A DNA stretch of 64,000 nt. Origin: Micropterix aruncella (taxonomy: Eukaryota; Arthropoda; Insecta; Lepidoptera; Micropterigidae). Of the stretch, positions 33,931 through 44,160 are shown piece by piece. Position 1 is the stretch's first letter. Each line of letters begins with the position of its first letter. The position numbers were made by a program, and so were the translations under genes. The stretch is from the NCBI GenBank assembly GCA_944548615.1, contig OX155964.1:13179615-13243614 (forward strand), in the 5' to 3' direction. A model generated the notes under the pieces. It was given only the letters and a program-made list of their open reading frames with translations. It had not been told where the DNA came from and ran no database searches.

Positions 33931-34081
33931 GTCATTTGTTTTTACAAGCTTTAATTTAACCTGCAATGTTCGTATGTAAGTTGTCCGTTTTAAAACTTGT
34001 AAACCATTTTTTAACCACTTTCTGGTATCCGAATGAGCTGAAATTTGCAATACTTATGTCAGTTCGGTGACAATGTAATAT

Positions 34082-34835
34082 AATAATAATAATAATAATA
34101 ATAATTTTATTCATGAAAAGCATAAATTTACAATTCTATTAGTTGCATAATCTGCCTAAATAGGCCATAGCCCGTACCAAGGAAAACTCTATGTATGGCC
34201 AAGATTTATTCATGTGCACATAATATTAAAATGAAAAATACAAAATATGATAAAATATAAAATAGATAAGCGAATTCAAATTAAACTTATAATTATATTT
34301 AAAATATTGATATAGCATGTTCATGGAAATAAATATTAATATAATATGTCGTAATATGAAGTTTGTAGAACAAATAAATAAATAGTATTAAAATTTAAAG
34401 TTTAGTGCAATGTAAGACTTTAATAATAATGCAGACCTTTACTTTAAAATATGACTTATTGCATTTTCCACCTAATTTCTACCAAGTTGAAGTAAAGGTT
34501 GTGGAATTTTAGATTTTAATTGGATTTACTTGGTATGTTTCTATAGATTTTTTTAGATTATAAATTTTTGTCCCTATAAAGCCAAAGTGTCTTTGGGCGA
34601 AGTATGTTCGGGTTTTCTGTACAATGTGTTTACAGGTTGTGGTGCTCCTCGTTGAAATTTTATGCTCAGCTTTAACGAGAATATCTATACTTTTTAGGTA
34701 GTTAAGAAAGACTGTTTTTGCATATATCTGCCTGATGTCTAATATCTTCAGCTCTGCAAACAAGTCGTTTGAGGGGTACCTTCGGGGCTTCTTGGCAATA
34801 ACCCGAAGAAGCGCCTTCTGCGCAGTCATAAGAGG
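34082..34835 (-). mobile_element. 5'-truncated LINE with (TTA)n tail
   Basis: On the minus strand a C-terminal RT fragment is followed by an AT-rich 3' region and a (TTA)n tail (TAATAATAATAATAATAA at 34081-34106, plus strand). I did not find a clean target duplication. Confidence 0.6.
34509..34829 (-). pseudogene. LINE ORF2 C-terminus (~106 codons)
   Basis: The frame reads QKALLRVIAKKPRRYPSND, LFAELKILDIRQIYAKTVFL, then TTCKHIVQKTRTYFAQRH and GTKIYNLKKSIE. This is the characteristic end of a Jockey-superfamily ORF2: Q+ALR.I..K.R..S...LF..L.IL...Q.Y, then a TR...Q+....G..IYN.L motif. It differs from the 30-33 kb family and so represents a second lineage. Catalytic domains are absent. The methionine at the start is only the first ATG of the remnant. 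Confidence 0.75.
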
Positions 34836-34950
34836 ATTATGGTATCATCGAGCTGATTTAATGATGACGCTGGGATATAGGAACTGGAAATTCTTGATGG
34901 CAAGTCGTAGTACAGTCGAATTCTTGATAGTATGTTTTGTTATCGTGACG

Positions 34951-35479
34951 AATTTCTATTACACATGATGATTAAGGTCTAAAGATAGAGTCGGAAGATT
35001 TAAGAAGTTATGGTGGAATACAAAAACGGTAAACATACATAGATGAATCCGGAACACATAACACTCCTTTTTTGGGCGGTCGTGTAAAATTGAAAAAGTC
35101 ATAAACAAGAATAAAAATGGAGACATCAAATTTGAAATACGCAAAATTATTATCGATAGCAACAATGTTTAAATGGCGGGAGAATACGCGCTGTGCATCA
35201 CAAAATTTCCTAATTAAGGATTAATAGACGGATATTGAAATATGGCACGTTTTTTAATTTCTATTACGAATATATCAAAACAGTATCTAGCTAAACTAGT
35301 GGTCTAATTAGACAGTTTCATAATCTCTTGACAGCTTAAAATTGGAGATGGAAGGTTTTAAATTCCTTTAAAATAGTTTTATGGTTTATTTTTAAACGGA
35401 TGATGATGATTATGATGATGATTTAAGTATGTATTGTATCGTAATAGTGACCTATTGGGGGGGGGGGGTATCACTTGGA
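34951..35479. other. No supported gene
   Basis: AT-rich, with a short (GATGAT)n run at 35402-35421. A G13 tract at 35457-35469 directly precedes copy F of the ~700-bp unit. Confidence 0.35.
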
Positions 35480-36490
35480 GATGTCGACTACAACGGACGA
35501 AACCGTCACCTCAGGAAGTTTTAACGCTAATGATCGTCCTGCCTACCGTGACTTTTTCGTAGAAGACTTTGTGACGATACAGACTAGGGTACCGAGATCT
35601 TGAAATACAAAGATCTGGCACTGATTTTGCAAGATTAATCTAGCATGCGAAATCCCGCGCGATCTTGCAAGATTTGCAAGATTCCCACCAAAATCTTTAT
35701 AGAGAGAGTGACAAAGAAGCTGATTGAACGATTATATGGGCATAACTGAAATGACCGTTTTTCTCAAATAGTGGACTTGCCTGTCATTCTTCATCTGCAG
35801 ATGCAGTTATTATAGTAGACCCAGCGAACGAAAGTAATGATGATGATAACTTGCGCTCTAGAAACCGCAATCGCAAACACATCTCTCCCTTAATAAGGAA
35901 TTAGAGATCGTTTTGAAAGACTGACCACAAAACCGTTCTTCATGTGCAACTGGTTCGTCCATTGACCTCTTTGAATCAGGCGGGACAAACGTACAAGACC
36001 TGAAGTTTGCCTACCAATGCCTGTTATCTGTCGTATCGACAAGTGTCGAGGCAGAATAGGCATTTCCTGCCGATGGATATCTGACACGCAGCATGCGAAG
36101 TCGATTAGCTGACGAAACTCTAGATGTCTTGTATTTTTGAAGAAGTTACAAAAGTGACTTCCCCAAAAAATAATCCCTAAAAAATAAAAAATAAACTATA
36201 CACCTCAATATCTCACGGTTTCGGGGGTCAACGGATCGTTTTCAACGTGGCTGACATCAGGTCAACAGCATCCACCATTGCATAGGAAATATACGTTTCC
36301 ACTCCCCCGGTTATTCGTCCGAGTGTACGGTCGATTGCCTAATGCAGCACGATGCGCAACGACTGGGGTTACAGCCACAGGCAGGTTTCTTTCCAGATTA
36401 GTTCCTCTTCGAGGAGGGTACCGGATGGGAGCTGTACCGTGATTAATGCCGACGTAGGATAATAGACATCAGGCCTAAGCTGCACGGAAC
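35480..36490 (+). repeat. Copy F of the ~700-bp unit, split
   Basis: The head at 35483-35560 has GTCGACTACAACGGACGAA and CACCTCAGGAAGTTTTAACG, matching 14115-14160. The tail at 36190-36490 has CATAGGAAATATACG, CCGAGTGTACGGTCGATTG and AAGCTGCACGG, matching the ends of copies D and E. The middle, 35561-36180, is unrelated. It contains a cluster of GCAAGAT(C/T) palindrome-like repeats at 35585-35695 and may be a separate insertion. Confidence 0.55.
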
Positions 36491-37150
36491 AGTGAGTTAC
36501 TCGTAATAGTTACCTGTCGTTTGACACTTATTCATTTTAGCACACCCCTTATAATATTCTTTACTAATTGATGGAAAGTGTGACTGAGAAGTGTCGAGCC
36601 GATTATTCCACTGAGATTATTCTTAGGAACTGTCACTTCACAAATGTGATAAAAAGAGTCAAAACCTTTATCCAGTGTTGGTCGAAAGTGAACTAACATT
36701 CTATTCGGATTTTCCATAGGTCGATGCATATTTTTGATTTATCAGAACATTCAATATTTATTAACTTCAATAAAATCTTACACTATTCAATAATATTACC
36801 TGCAAAATCTATCAGCAGTTACATTTAAACGTTCGATATAATTTAAAGTTAGGTAAGACAGTGATCATTTTAATTGTATAATAATAAAACAAACAAAACC
36901 CCTATGTGTTGTTTTTAAAGAGGCATTAAGTATCCCCTTTTAGCGGGCAATGCTTGTTTTTTTTAAATTTTAATAATAAGAAGCACTATACTCTCAGGAA
37001 TGCGGAGATTACTTAAACATAATTCGTCAAATAACGTCTGTTTTCAAGATTTGAAATGCCATTTTAATATCTTTTCCCCTCTAGATATAGAGTTTTGCAA
37101 AGAAACATTCAATTCAATTTAATTGAAAGATATCTACCCACCTATGTCCG
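36491..37150. other. No supported gene
   Basis: AT-rich. The phrase TATTACCTGCAAAATC (36800-36815) also occurs at the right junction of the BEL array (62038-62053). Confidence 0.35.
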
Positions 37151-37720
37151 ATATTGTTTTTCATAATACCCCCCCAATAGGAGATGCCCCCAGCATCTCC
37201 TCGTTCACGGCCAGGCTCAAGGAGCAAGTAATCCTAAAACCATAAATTAACCAACACTCTTCTTCCCCACTCCTTTTCGCTTCCTTTTCCTTCTTTCCTC
37301 TAAGGAGATGAAAGGAGGAAAGGAAGGCCTTTCATCTGCATCTTTATATAATTTTAGTAATTTGTTTTAATTTTTATATTATCTTTTTCTTCCTAGTTTT
37401 CTGTTTGTTTCTTTTTTGTCACTAATTGTTATTGTTCTTCTGGGTAGCCAACGTAATAAGTATATTATTAACATAAGCTATAGGTTTTTTTTATTTGTTG
37501 TGTGGGGCTTTTATAAAGTCTTTATGAGCCTGCAACCATTGTTGATCTATTGTGTTCACCTACTATAGTTCTGCGCTTAGCCTCGTGTCATTTAAGAACC
37601 TCAACAGGTTTTTGGCGCCAGGAGCTATAGGTTAGCTGATAGACATTGCCGCGAGGTAATAAGCTCGCCTTTCCTTATTTAAAATAAATAGTTTATCATT
37701 ATTATTATAGTAAAAGTATT
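37151..37720 (+). repeat. Possible LINE 3' untranslated region
   Basis: A moderately GC-rich stretch (TTGGCGCCAGGAGCTATAGG at 37613-37632, CGCGAGGTAATAAGCTCGCC at 37651-37671) ends in an (ATT)n tract at 37697-37710, resembling the 3' end of a non-LTR element. No coding sequence is left, so the assignment is tentative. Confidence 0.3.
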
Positions 37721-37889
37721 TTTAAATTAAAAAAAGGGTATTAAAATAATGTTGCATTGGAATTGGTATATAGTTTAATTTAAAGCTTGACATCATTCAT
37801 GGTAAATACGAAAACAAAACGAGCCTTATCCCAAAGATTTTCAAAGTTCCATTACCCCAATTTGAAAAGTGAAAAACTCTGAAATTAGT

Positions 37890-37985
37890 CTTTGAAAATC
37901 TTACCATTTACCATACCACTATCTTGAAAATCCATCTTATCACTATCTTATCTATGAAAATCTTACCACTTACCATACCACTATG
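37890..37985. repeat. Short tandem repeat of CTTACCATACCACTATC
   Basis: TTACCA(T/C)TTACCATACCACTAT occurs at 37900-37922 and 37964-37984, with shortened forms between. It directly precedes the SINE. Confidence 0.6.
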
Positions 37986-38272
37986 CCACACGGCCCGGTG
38001 GCATAGTGGTTAGGTCGCCTGATCTTACATTGTAAGGTCCCGGGTTTGATTCCCGGCTGGGTCACCATTTTCCATTAGGATCAAATTAACGGAGTTGCAT
38101 TTTCAATTCTGTCGATCGAATGCAATAACAAGACACACACTTACAGACATATTACACGCACACGTGTATATAACACGTCATAGTAGGGTTGGTTGTAAGA
38201 GATTGTCATATGACAATAAACCCACCCATTGTGACATTTTCACAATAAAGACTATAAACAAACAAACGAACA
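37986..38272 (+). mobile_element. tRNA-derived SINE, copy 2 (best preserved)
   Basis: The head GGCCCGGTGGCATAGTGGTT followed by AGGTCGCCTGATC carries an A box, and CCCGGGTTTGATTCCCGGC a B box. A CACCA follows at 38063-38067, so the first ~80 bases are tRNA-shaped. The body (GTCGATCGAATGCAATAACA, GTAGGGTTGGTTGTAAGAGA, GTCATATGACAATAAACCC) is shared with 7705-7972 and, in reverse, 22856-23125. It ends in (CAAA)n. The parent may be a tRNA-Val- or Asp-type gene, but the loop is too altered to say. Confidence 0.8.
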
Positions 38273-38594
38273 TACATTTATATTTTTCTGTTCATATAGG
38301 TATACTGTAAATATATATTTTTTAAATCTTTATCTGAAATGACTACCACAGTTTTTCTGATTTTGATCTTCCTCTGTATTATTTTACCATCTAATAAAAG
38401 GTAGGTTTTCAATCTAAACACCACAAGACACGCATCGGTGCGTAATTTTCTGATTTATTTTAGGTTTTTTAGGACTTTGTCAATATGTAAGTATCTAAAT
38501 ATTGGGTCTTTACCCATGAAGTTTCTGTTCTATAAAGAAAAATCAAGGCTAAAAACTGTATATGAAAAATACATATTTAATTAATAGAAATTGT

Positions 38595-38940
38595 CTATGG
38601 ACATTAGTCATTTAAATGGGAGTTGCTTAATTCCTCTGCTGTAAAACGCTCATGGACAGGAACCAATAAATGCTTTGAAGGTGTTTTCCAGCGACTCTTC
38701 AAAGTTGATTTTTTTCCCTTGTTAAAAGTTATCTAAATTCTGAAGAAAACAATGAAACCCTGTTGGAGAAAGGTCTGCCAATTACGGTGGCTGACCAAGA
38801 TCCTTCAGCCGCAACTCCTGCAACTTTACGACTGTAGTGAAATCTGTGGTTATAAGTTGTCATGCAGAAGCAGTGCCGATGAGCGATTGACTAGGCTCAG
38901 CTTCTTTATCGTTGATTGCAGTCCTTAACGGTACACATGT
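38595..38940 (-). pseudogene. Broken mariner transposase, C-terminal half
   Basis: On the minus strand one frame gives LVNRSSALLLHDN (38930-38855). After a frameshift a second gives VKLQELRLKDLGQPP (about 38830-38785), LADLSPTGFHCFQNLDNF, QGKKINFEESLENTFKAFIG and AFYSRGIKQLPFK. This is the order of a mariner transposase: LLHDNARPH with the second catalytic aspartate, HPPYSPDLAPTD with the third, then the FY..GI..LP..W ending. Three in-frame stops and one frameshift are visible, and the N-terminal DNA-binding part and first aspartate are missing. Confidence 0.75.
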
Positions 38941-38954
38941 ACGGAAACTGTATA

Positions 38955-39215
38955 CCCAGACGGCAAGAAGCTGTAATAGAAAACACCTGCACAGGATCTC
39001 ATATTTGAAAATAATGCAAATTTTCAACTTTACAATGAAACTTACAAACGAAAATATTTGAGCAGAACAAACAACGGAAATACAAATAAACAGCTGTTTC
39101 TTAAAAAAAGAATAGCATGGCCTTAAATGAAAATGTATATAAATTTGAAATTCAAACTCAAACCCAAGTTATCTAAGTTCAAAGTGGCCAGTGTAAAAAC
39201 ACAGCAATTACATAG
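38955..39215 (+). repeat. Dispersed repeat shared with 16960-17345
   Basis: See shared blocks CAAGAAGCTG, CACAGGATCT, AATTTTCAACT and AAGTTATCTAAGTT. It adjoins the broken mariner gene and may be part of the same transposon. Confidence 0.45.
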
Positions 39216-39514
39216 GTAAGAACCCAATATATACATTTTACAATCCAATCTCTAAGTATTTAAAAAATATTTCGATTTTCAATAAAATTATCTTCAATGC
39301 ATTCTACGTAATAATATATTGTGGAAGTAGTTAATTAGCGCTTTGTTCTAGAGGTGTTCCACGTCATTAAAGGCATTGATTAGGAAAAATAATAAGAGAA
39401 TTATGACAAATATGAGACTAATGGCAAATAAATCTGCCACACAGTTATCTCCAGTCATATATCAGCAACAATGGCAGCTGTTTGTAAACATGGTGAATAT
39501 TCGATTTCACCTGA

Positions 39515-40172
39515 TAGTTGGGGAGCTAGCGACAAAAAGTGCAATAGTTTTGTAAAAGCTGATACTTTCAGATCAGAGAGTATTTTGACCATATAATGCC
39601 ATGGTAGAGTCAGCAAGCCAGATTCCGGGACACCTGGCGCTGGCATAGTAAGAAAGGTGTAATTTTAGTTTTTACACCTAGTGTAAAGTGTTTTGGAAAA
39701 CCTAAAAATTTATCAGTAGACAGTGGATGCAATAAAGAGCTCGAAACATATGGTCAGACTGCTTAACAATAGAACGCGTGGCGTCAGCATTACTCCATAC
39801 ATGTGACAAAAATGAAGTCCCTGCAAATACGCCGGTACGTATTTTTCGGTAACTATTACGCACCGGTCTAATGTACCGCGAAATTTAATGGACTTTATTC
39901 TTGTGACGTGTATACAGTAATGCTGACGACACGCATTCTATTGTTAAGCGGTCTGACCATTTGCTTCGAGTCTACTATAAAATTTTAGCTTTTCCAAAAT
40001 ACTTTGGGGTACTAATTAAAATTACACCTTTTCTAGTACGCCAGCGCTAGGTGTCCCGGAGTCTGGCCTGTTGACTTTACCCCAGCATTCTATGGCCAAA
40101 ATACTGTCTGATCTGAAAGCATTGATGCTTTTACAAGACTCTTGCTCTTTTTTGTCGCTGCCTTTAGGACTA
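39515..40172. mobile_element. Foldback MITE, family 1, copy 2 (658 bp)
   Basis: The arms 39515-39820 and 39890-40172 match each other in reverse complement and match the arms of copy 1 at 3351-4003. The loop (GTACGTATTTTTCGGTAACT..CACCGGTCTAATGTACCG) is the reverse complement of the loop of copy 1, so the two copies lie in opposite orientation. Candidate 3-bp duplication TGA at 39512-39514 and 40173-40175. The small ORF over the left arm is not a gene. Confidence 0.85.
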
Positions 40173-40175
40173 TGA

Positions 40176-42065
40176 CGTATAATGATATATGGAACGTTAT
40201 TTAAGTTATTATGTTATTATTGCGTTAATGTTCAGGCATCTGTTGTGTAAATGTTTCATATCGTTTAACCTTTAGCTTAACTTTTCAGCAGCGTTTGGAG
40301 TAATCTGCACTGTTTAACCTTATTCGTTTAGACTCAAATACGACATAATATATTATACCTAGTTGTATGAACTTTTTATTGTAGGCGAAAAATAATTTGC
40401 CTGAATACCTCCACCCAGACGTTTGTTTGTTTGTTTGACAAGCTTGATTGCACACACAAAAGAGTACAATGTAGTGGGCCTATTGCCAAGTGGCAATATC
40501 TTCCGGCCATACCGCCAGGGTTAGTGTGCCTAAAGGTCTATGTGTCAAAATTGATTTATAAATGAGGTCATAAATTAATACACTTAAGTAATAGTCATCA
40601 TAGAGAATATAAAACAGTGATTAGTGACATATGTCACTTCGATATCGAAGAGAGGAATGGGATATGAGGACAAGCAAAGGAGGCGGTAGGGGAGCGGGGT
40701 ATTTATGAGTTAAGTAAATGTCTCTTTAGAGATTTTTAATAACCCGCTCGGGTTTTAAGTTGTCTTATGGGCAAAGGCGCAGAAACCCATATTTACGCAT
40801 AGATATTCAAAAAAAAATATTTTTCCATGACGTCCCTAAATAGTGAAGATTTCTGGCGTTCTCTTTTATTATTACATTTTTAAAAGAAATCTAAAATATT
40901 TTTAAAACTGCGTTGTTACTTTTATTAAGTGTTTTATTGAACCGATGGTTTGGAAAAGGTTCATGAACAATTTTTAAATTTACGCTCTTAATTTATAATA
41001 AAGGAAGCGCATAAAACACCTGTTTAGTTTTGTAGTTCAAAGAACAATTAGCATTTTGTATGAAAAGTGTACCCAGAGTGAAGCAACCGCCCAAGTGTAA
41101 TCCGCCCTCTTCGCCAGCTCCCGATTCGTCGGAGCTCGCGCGCGGACTGTATAGACTTATACCAATTAATTTTGCTTATGTAAAGAATTAATAATATAGA
41201 AGTTCCACTCATTAATCCATGTTGTATTGGAATTATACATATCCAAAATTTTGTAAATCTGTATGATTTTGTGAAATAAATTAGTAAATAAACTTGTTAA
41301 ATAGGGTTTATTATGTATAAAGCGTTTATTATAAGCGGTATTTGAATCAACCGTTCAAATAAAATCTAATCATAAAGCAAAAATCTATGAAGTCCAGTAT
41401 CACAGCCAGAAAGTAAAAACGAAATAATATGAAAAGAGAAAACACTAGAACACACCAACGTAAAACGAAGGAATGACAACGGCGCAGGTGCAAAATCTTG
41501 TTTATTTACTTTGTCTCTTTAATCCGTAAACATGTTTAGACAACCCCTACGTAAAACAAAAGAATGCTGACGGCCAAGGCGCATAATCATACCTGACACC
41601 CGAACACTGATCTTCTATCTCTATCTCATTTATTGGTTATTTAATTTCATCCATAAACTTATTTACCGCTTTATATTTCGGTATATGATAAAAGTACTCA
41701 CTCGCTACTATGCAGTTATTCTTACTAATAATAATTGAGATTGATATAGGTATGTAGTGCGTGGTATTTTCGATATATTTTTAATATATAATTTGTATAT
41801 AAATAATATAAACTACTAATCGCTTAAATAAAACATCGTAAATAAGGTATTTTACTAAAAACAACTGTAAATATTGAGTACAATATTTTGCAACTTCAAC
41901 ACTATAACTTTTTTAGCCACGCAACCAGCTTAGGCGCTGTAGAATAAAAGTTACACTCGTAATACGCTTTTGTTTGGTATGTGTGTCAATATACTTTACA
42001 GATACATATTAAGTAAACCTAGAAAGATTTAAAAATTCGTGCGTTATTTTAGTATATATAGAATA
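40176..42065. other. AT-rich DNA without a recognisable gene
   Basis: Nothing coding. 41080-41150 is a small GC-richer patch with CCGCCCTCTTCGCCAGCTCC; its significance is unknown. Confidence 0.35.
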
Positions 42066-42284
42066 CTAGCTGCGCCCAGCGGTTTCACCCGCGTGGTGAT
42101 GGAAAATTGTGATAATGATGATAGAAAACCATATATCTTTATAAATTATAGCCTATGTCTTATTCTGATGTGTAAGCTATATTATTGTAAAGTTTCATAA
42201 AAATCCATTCAGTAGTTTTTGCGTTAAAGAGTAACACACATCCATACATACATACAAACTTTCGCGTTTATAATATTAGTAGGA
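42066..42284 (-). mobile_element. Short non-autonomous Helitron, complete ends
   Basis: Read on the minus strand it begins TCCTACTAATATTATAAACG and ends GGGTGAAACCGCTGGGCGCAGCTAG. These are the Helitron hallmarks: 5'-TC, a GC hairpin shortly before the 3' end, and 3'-CTAG. The flanks are A on the 5' side and T on the 3' side, the expected A|T insertion site. The sequence resembles the Lep1-type Helitrons common in Lepidoptera (recognised from memory, not checked). Confidence 0.8.
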
Positions 42285-42374
42285 TAGTAGGATAGAATTT
42301 AAATTTCGAATATCAATTTCTTATATTTTTTTCCTACTTACTTGACAGTTATCGTTATATTTTAGATAATTCAC

Positions 42375-42529
42375 GCTATATCTTTATAAATTATAGCCTA
42401 TGTGTTATTCTGATGTGTAAGCTATATTATTGCAAAGTTTCATCAAAATCCATTCAGTAGTTTTTGCGTGAAAGAGTAACAAACATCCATACATACATAC
42501 AAACTTTCGCGTTTATAATATTAGTAGGA
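42375..42529 (-). mobile_element. Second, 3'-truncated Helitron copy
   Basis: Matches the 5' two-thirds of the copy at 42066-42284 nearly base for base (TTATAGCCTATGTGTTATTC, TTCAGTAGTTTTTGCGT, TTTCGCGTTTATAATATTAG). It has the same TC start preceded by A. The CTAG end with its hairpin is missing. The two copies are in the same orientation about 90 bp apart. Confidence 0.75.
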
Positions 42530-42659
42530 TTATTAGTGTCTCTGTTTCATGTCACCCATAGTCAAAATAGCCTTTTTTGTGGTTTTTCTTTACTCCGTGA
42601 AATCTAATCAAACACTAATCAAACAAGTTTTCATCCCATCTATTCGAAAAGGACGACTT

Positions 42660-43004
42660 GGTTCGCCTCTAAGTGCGCCTAAAAGTGGTGTTTTCTATAA
42701 CAAACTTTATAAGTGCGCCGCAATTATCTTTGCTTCTCACTTTTTGAATAAGTGCGCCACAATTTATCTTTGCGGCGCCTTTTTTGAATTTGGAACATCT
42801 TAGTCTTCAGCGCCGAAGAAATCGAACTCAAATTTTGTTTGAATAAAGACTGGCTGGTACGACGGCCCCTAGTCGCGCCGCCGCGGCCGGCTGAATAAAA
42901 AAAAGCAATTAAAATTAAAAACGCGCGAACGTCAATTGTTTTTGTCGCCCGCGTTTTCGACAATTTTCACGGATTGTAAGAAATTCATCGTTTTGTTTTG
43001 AAAA
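42660..43004 (+). promoter_or_regulatory. Upstream region of the split reading frame at 43005
   Basis: Three imperfect AAGTGCGCC(G/A)CAATT(TA)TCTTTG repeats occur at 42670-42775, followed by a GC-rich patch (TCGCGCCGCCGCGGCCGGC at 42872-42890). The start codon context at 43002 is AAAATGAGG. No clear TATA box is visible. Promoter function is inferred from position only. Confidence 0.25.
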
Positions 43005-43091
43005 ATGAGGTCTTCAATTGACAGTGAAAGTATAGATTTAACTCCTGAAAGCATTAGAACTGAGGCAAGAAAAGTGATTGATTATCTATTA
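43005..43091 (+). pseudogene. 5' part (29 codons) of a reading frame split by the BEL/Pao array
   Basis: The ATG at 43005 opens a frame reading MRSSIDSESIDLTPESIRTE, then ARKVIDYLL, with the last codons (CTA TTA) containing the target duplication TATTA. On the far side of the array the frame resumes at 62043 without shift. The wording LTPESI..EA..V...LLP.KS..KY..AY resembles the N-terminal core-binding (SAM-like) segment of tyrosine-recombinase-type proteins, such as Crypton-derived genes found in many insects. The match is from memory and short. The computed frame that runs on past 43091 reads into the LTR and is not real. Confidence 0.5.
43087..43091. repeat. Left target-site duplication (TATTA) of the BEL/Pao array
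   Basis: TATTA here and at 62038-62042 brackets the entire three-LTR array. Five bases is the usual length for BEL/Pao insertions. Confidence 0.9.
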
Positions 43092-43495
43092 TGTTGCGCC
43101 CGTTGCCCAACATATGCAGTGCCCTGTGGCACGGACCGACCCAGCGCTGTGTGGACCCAGGACTGTAAAAAGAGGTCCACCGCTTGGTCGCCGCTTGCCC
43201 CGTAACGGGCGGCCACGACACCTGCTGCAAGCCTCGATACGCCTCAGTCTGTCTATTACCACCGTTTTACTCCCCGTCCCCTGCACCAATAAAACACGCC
43301 TTCCCTTTCACAAGTGCCAACACGGCATATTATTTTTCGATGAACTTCAATGACACACCATAAATTTACAAATATGAGATCTTAGTCTAGGATGCATAAC
43401 AAAGTGCATAAGGTGTATAACAAATACAATTTTACAATAGGACATAGCCTAGGTACCGCAATTAACCTAGGTACATACACAATATTATAAAATTC

Positions 43496-43501
43496 TTTAT
43501 T
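43496..43501 (-). terminator. Candidate polyadenylation signal in LTR 1
   Basis: AATAAA on the minus strand (TTTATT on the plus) about 400 bp before the LTR end, in an AT-rich part of an otherwise GC-rich LTR. The same site recurs in LTR 2 (51734-51739) and LTR 3 (59972-59977). Position is plausible for the R/U5 border, but use is not shown. Confidence 0.5.
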
Positions 43502-43735
43502 GTACAGTAAAAATCAGTATATAGCAATTAACCTAGGTACATAACAAATATACAACAATCTTTTAATCTAAATGTCTTTATCCTGTTCTTCCCGGGCAGC
43601 GGGTTGAACAAGATCTCTCGTGGTCCGTTGTCGAACGGCGTCTCTGTGCGCCTGCGTGCTCCTGAGTGCGCCTGAGTGCGCCTGAGTACGCCCGTGTGCG
43701 TCTGCGTGTGCCTGACTGCGCCTGGGTGCGCTCGT

Positions 43736-44160
43736 CTGTGCTGCGTCCGCCTGTGCTGCGTCCGCCTGTGCTGCGTCCGCCTGTGCTGCGTCCGCCTGTG
43801 CTGCGTTCGCCTGACTGCGCCTATGTGCGCCCGTCTGCGACCGCGTGTGTCTGACTGCGCCTGTGTGCGCCGTCTGACCGCGTGTGCGCCGCGTGGGTGC
43901 CGCGTGTGCGCCGATGCGCACCAGACTGCGCCTATGTGCGCCCGTCTGCGCCCGCGTGTGTCTGACTGCGCCTGTGTGCGCCGTCTGACCGCGTGTGCGC
44001 CGCGTGGGTGCCGCGTGTGCGCCGATGCGCACCAGACTGCGCCTATGTGCGCCCGTCTGCGCCCGCGTGTGTCTGACTGCGCCTGTGTGCGCCCGTCTGA
44101 CCGCGTGTGCGCCGATGCGCACCAGACTGCGCCTTTGTGCGCCCGTCTGCGCCCGCGTGT
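43736..44160. repeat. Tandem arrays inside LTR 1: 15-bp x5 and 111-bp x~3.5
   Basis: CTGTGCTGCGTCCGC repeats five times at 43736-43810. From 43814 a 111-bp unit starting ACTGCGCCTATGTGCGCCCG follows, with starts at 43814, 43925 and 44036, then a shortened unit to 44126. Because both periods are multiples of three, several frames on both strands stay open and give arginine-rich ORFs of up to 265 codons. These are repeat translations. The same arrays recur at +8238 and +16476. Confidence 0.85.

Larger units (their letters stand above)
33935..34950. repeat. Dispersed repeat interrupted by a LINE insertion
   Basis: 33935-34081 and 34840-34950 match consecutive parts of the family at 11460-11790 and 12845-13000. 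The left part has GAGCTGAAATTTGCAATAC and GACAATGTAAT; the right part has GGAACTGGAAATTCTTGATGG. The interruption coincides with the LINE fragment at 34082-34835, which dates the repeat as older than the LINE. Confidence 0.55.

Noticed and set aside
36800..36815. Second piece of the reading frame split at 43091, from the shared TATTACCTGCAAAATC
   Set aside because: Only 16 bases match and the surrounding translation soon hits stops; too short to call.
37986..38067. Functional tRNA gene
   Set aside because: It has A and B boxes, but acceptor and anticodon stems do not pair properly, and the same head plus body recurs elsewhere as a SINE.
43736..44160. CRISPR-like array
   Set aside because: Units are directly adjacent without unique spacers, and the genome is eukaryotic; it is a plain tandem repeat in an LTR.
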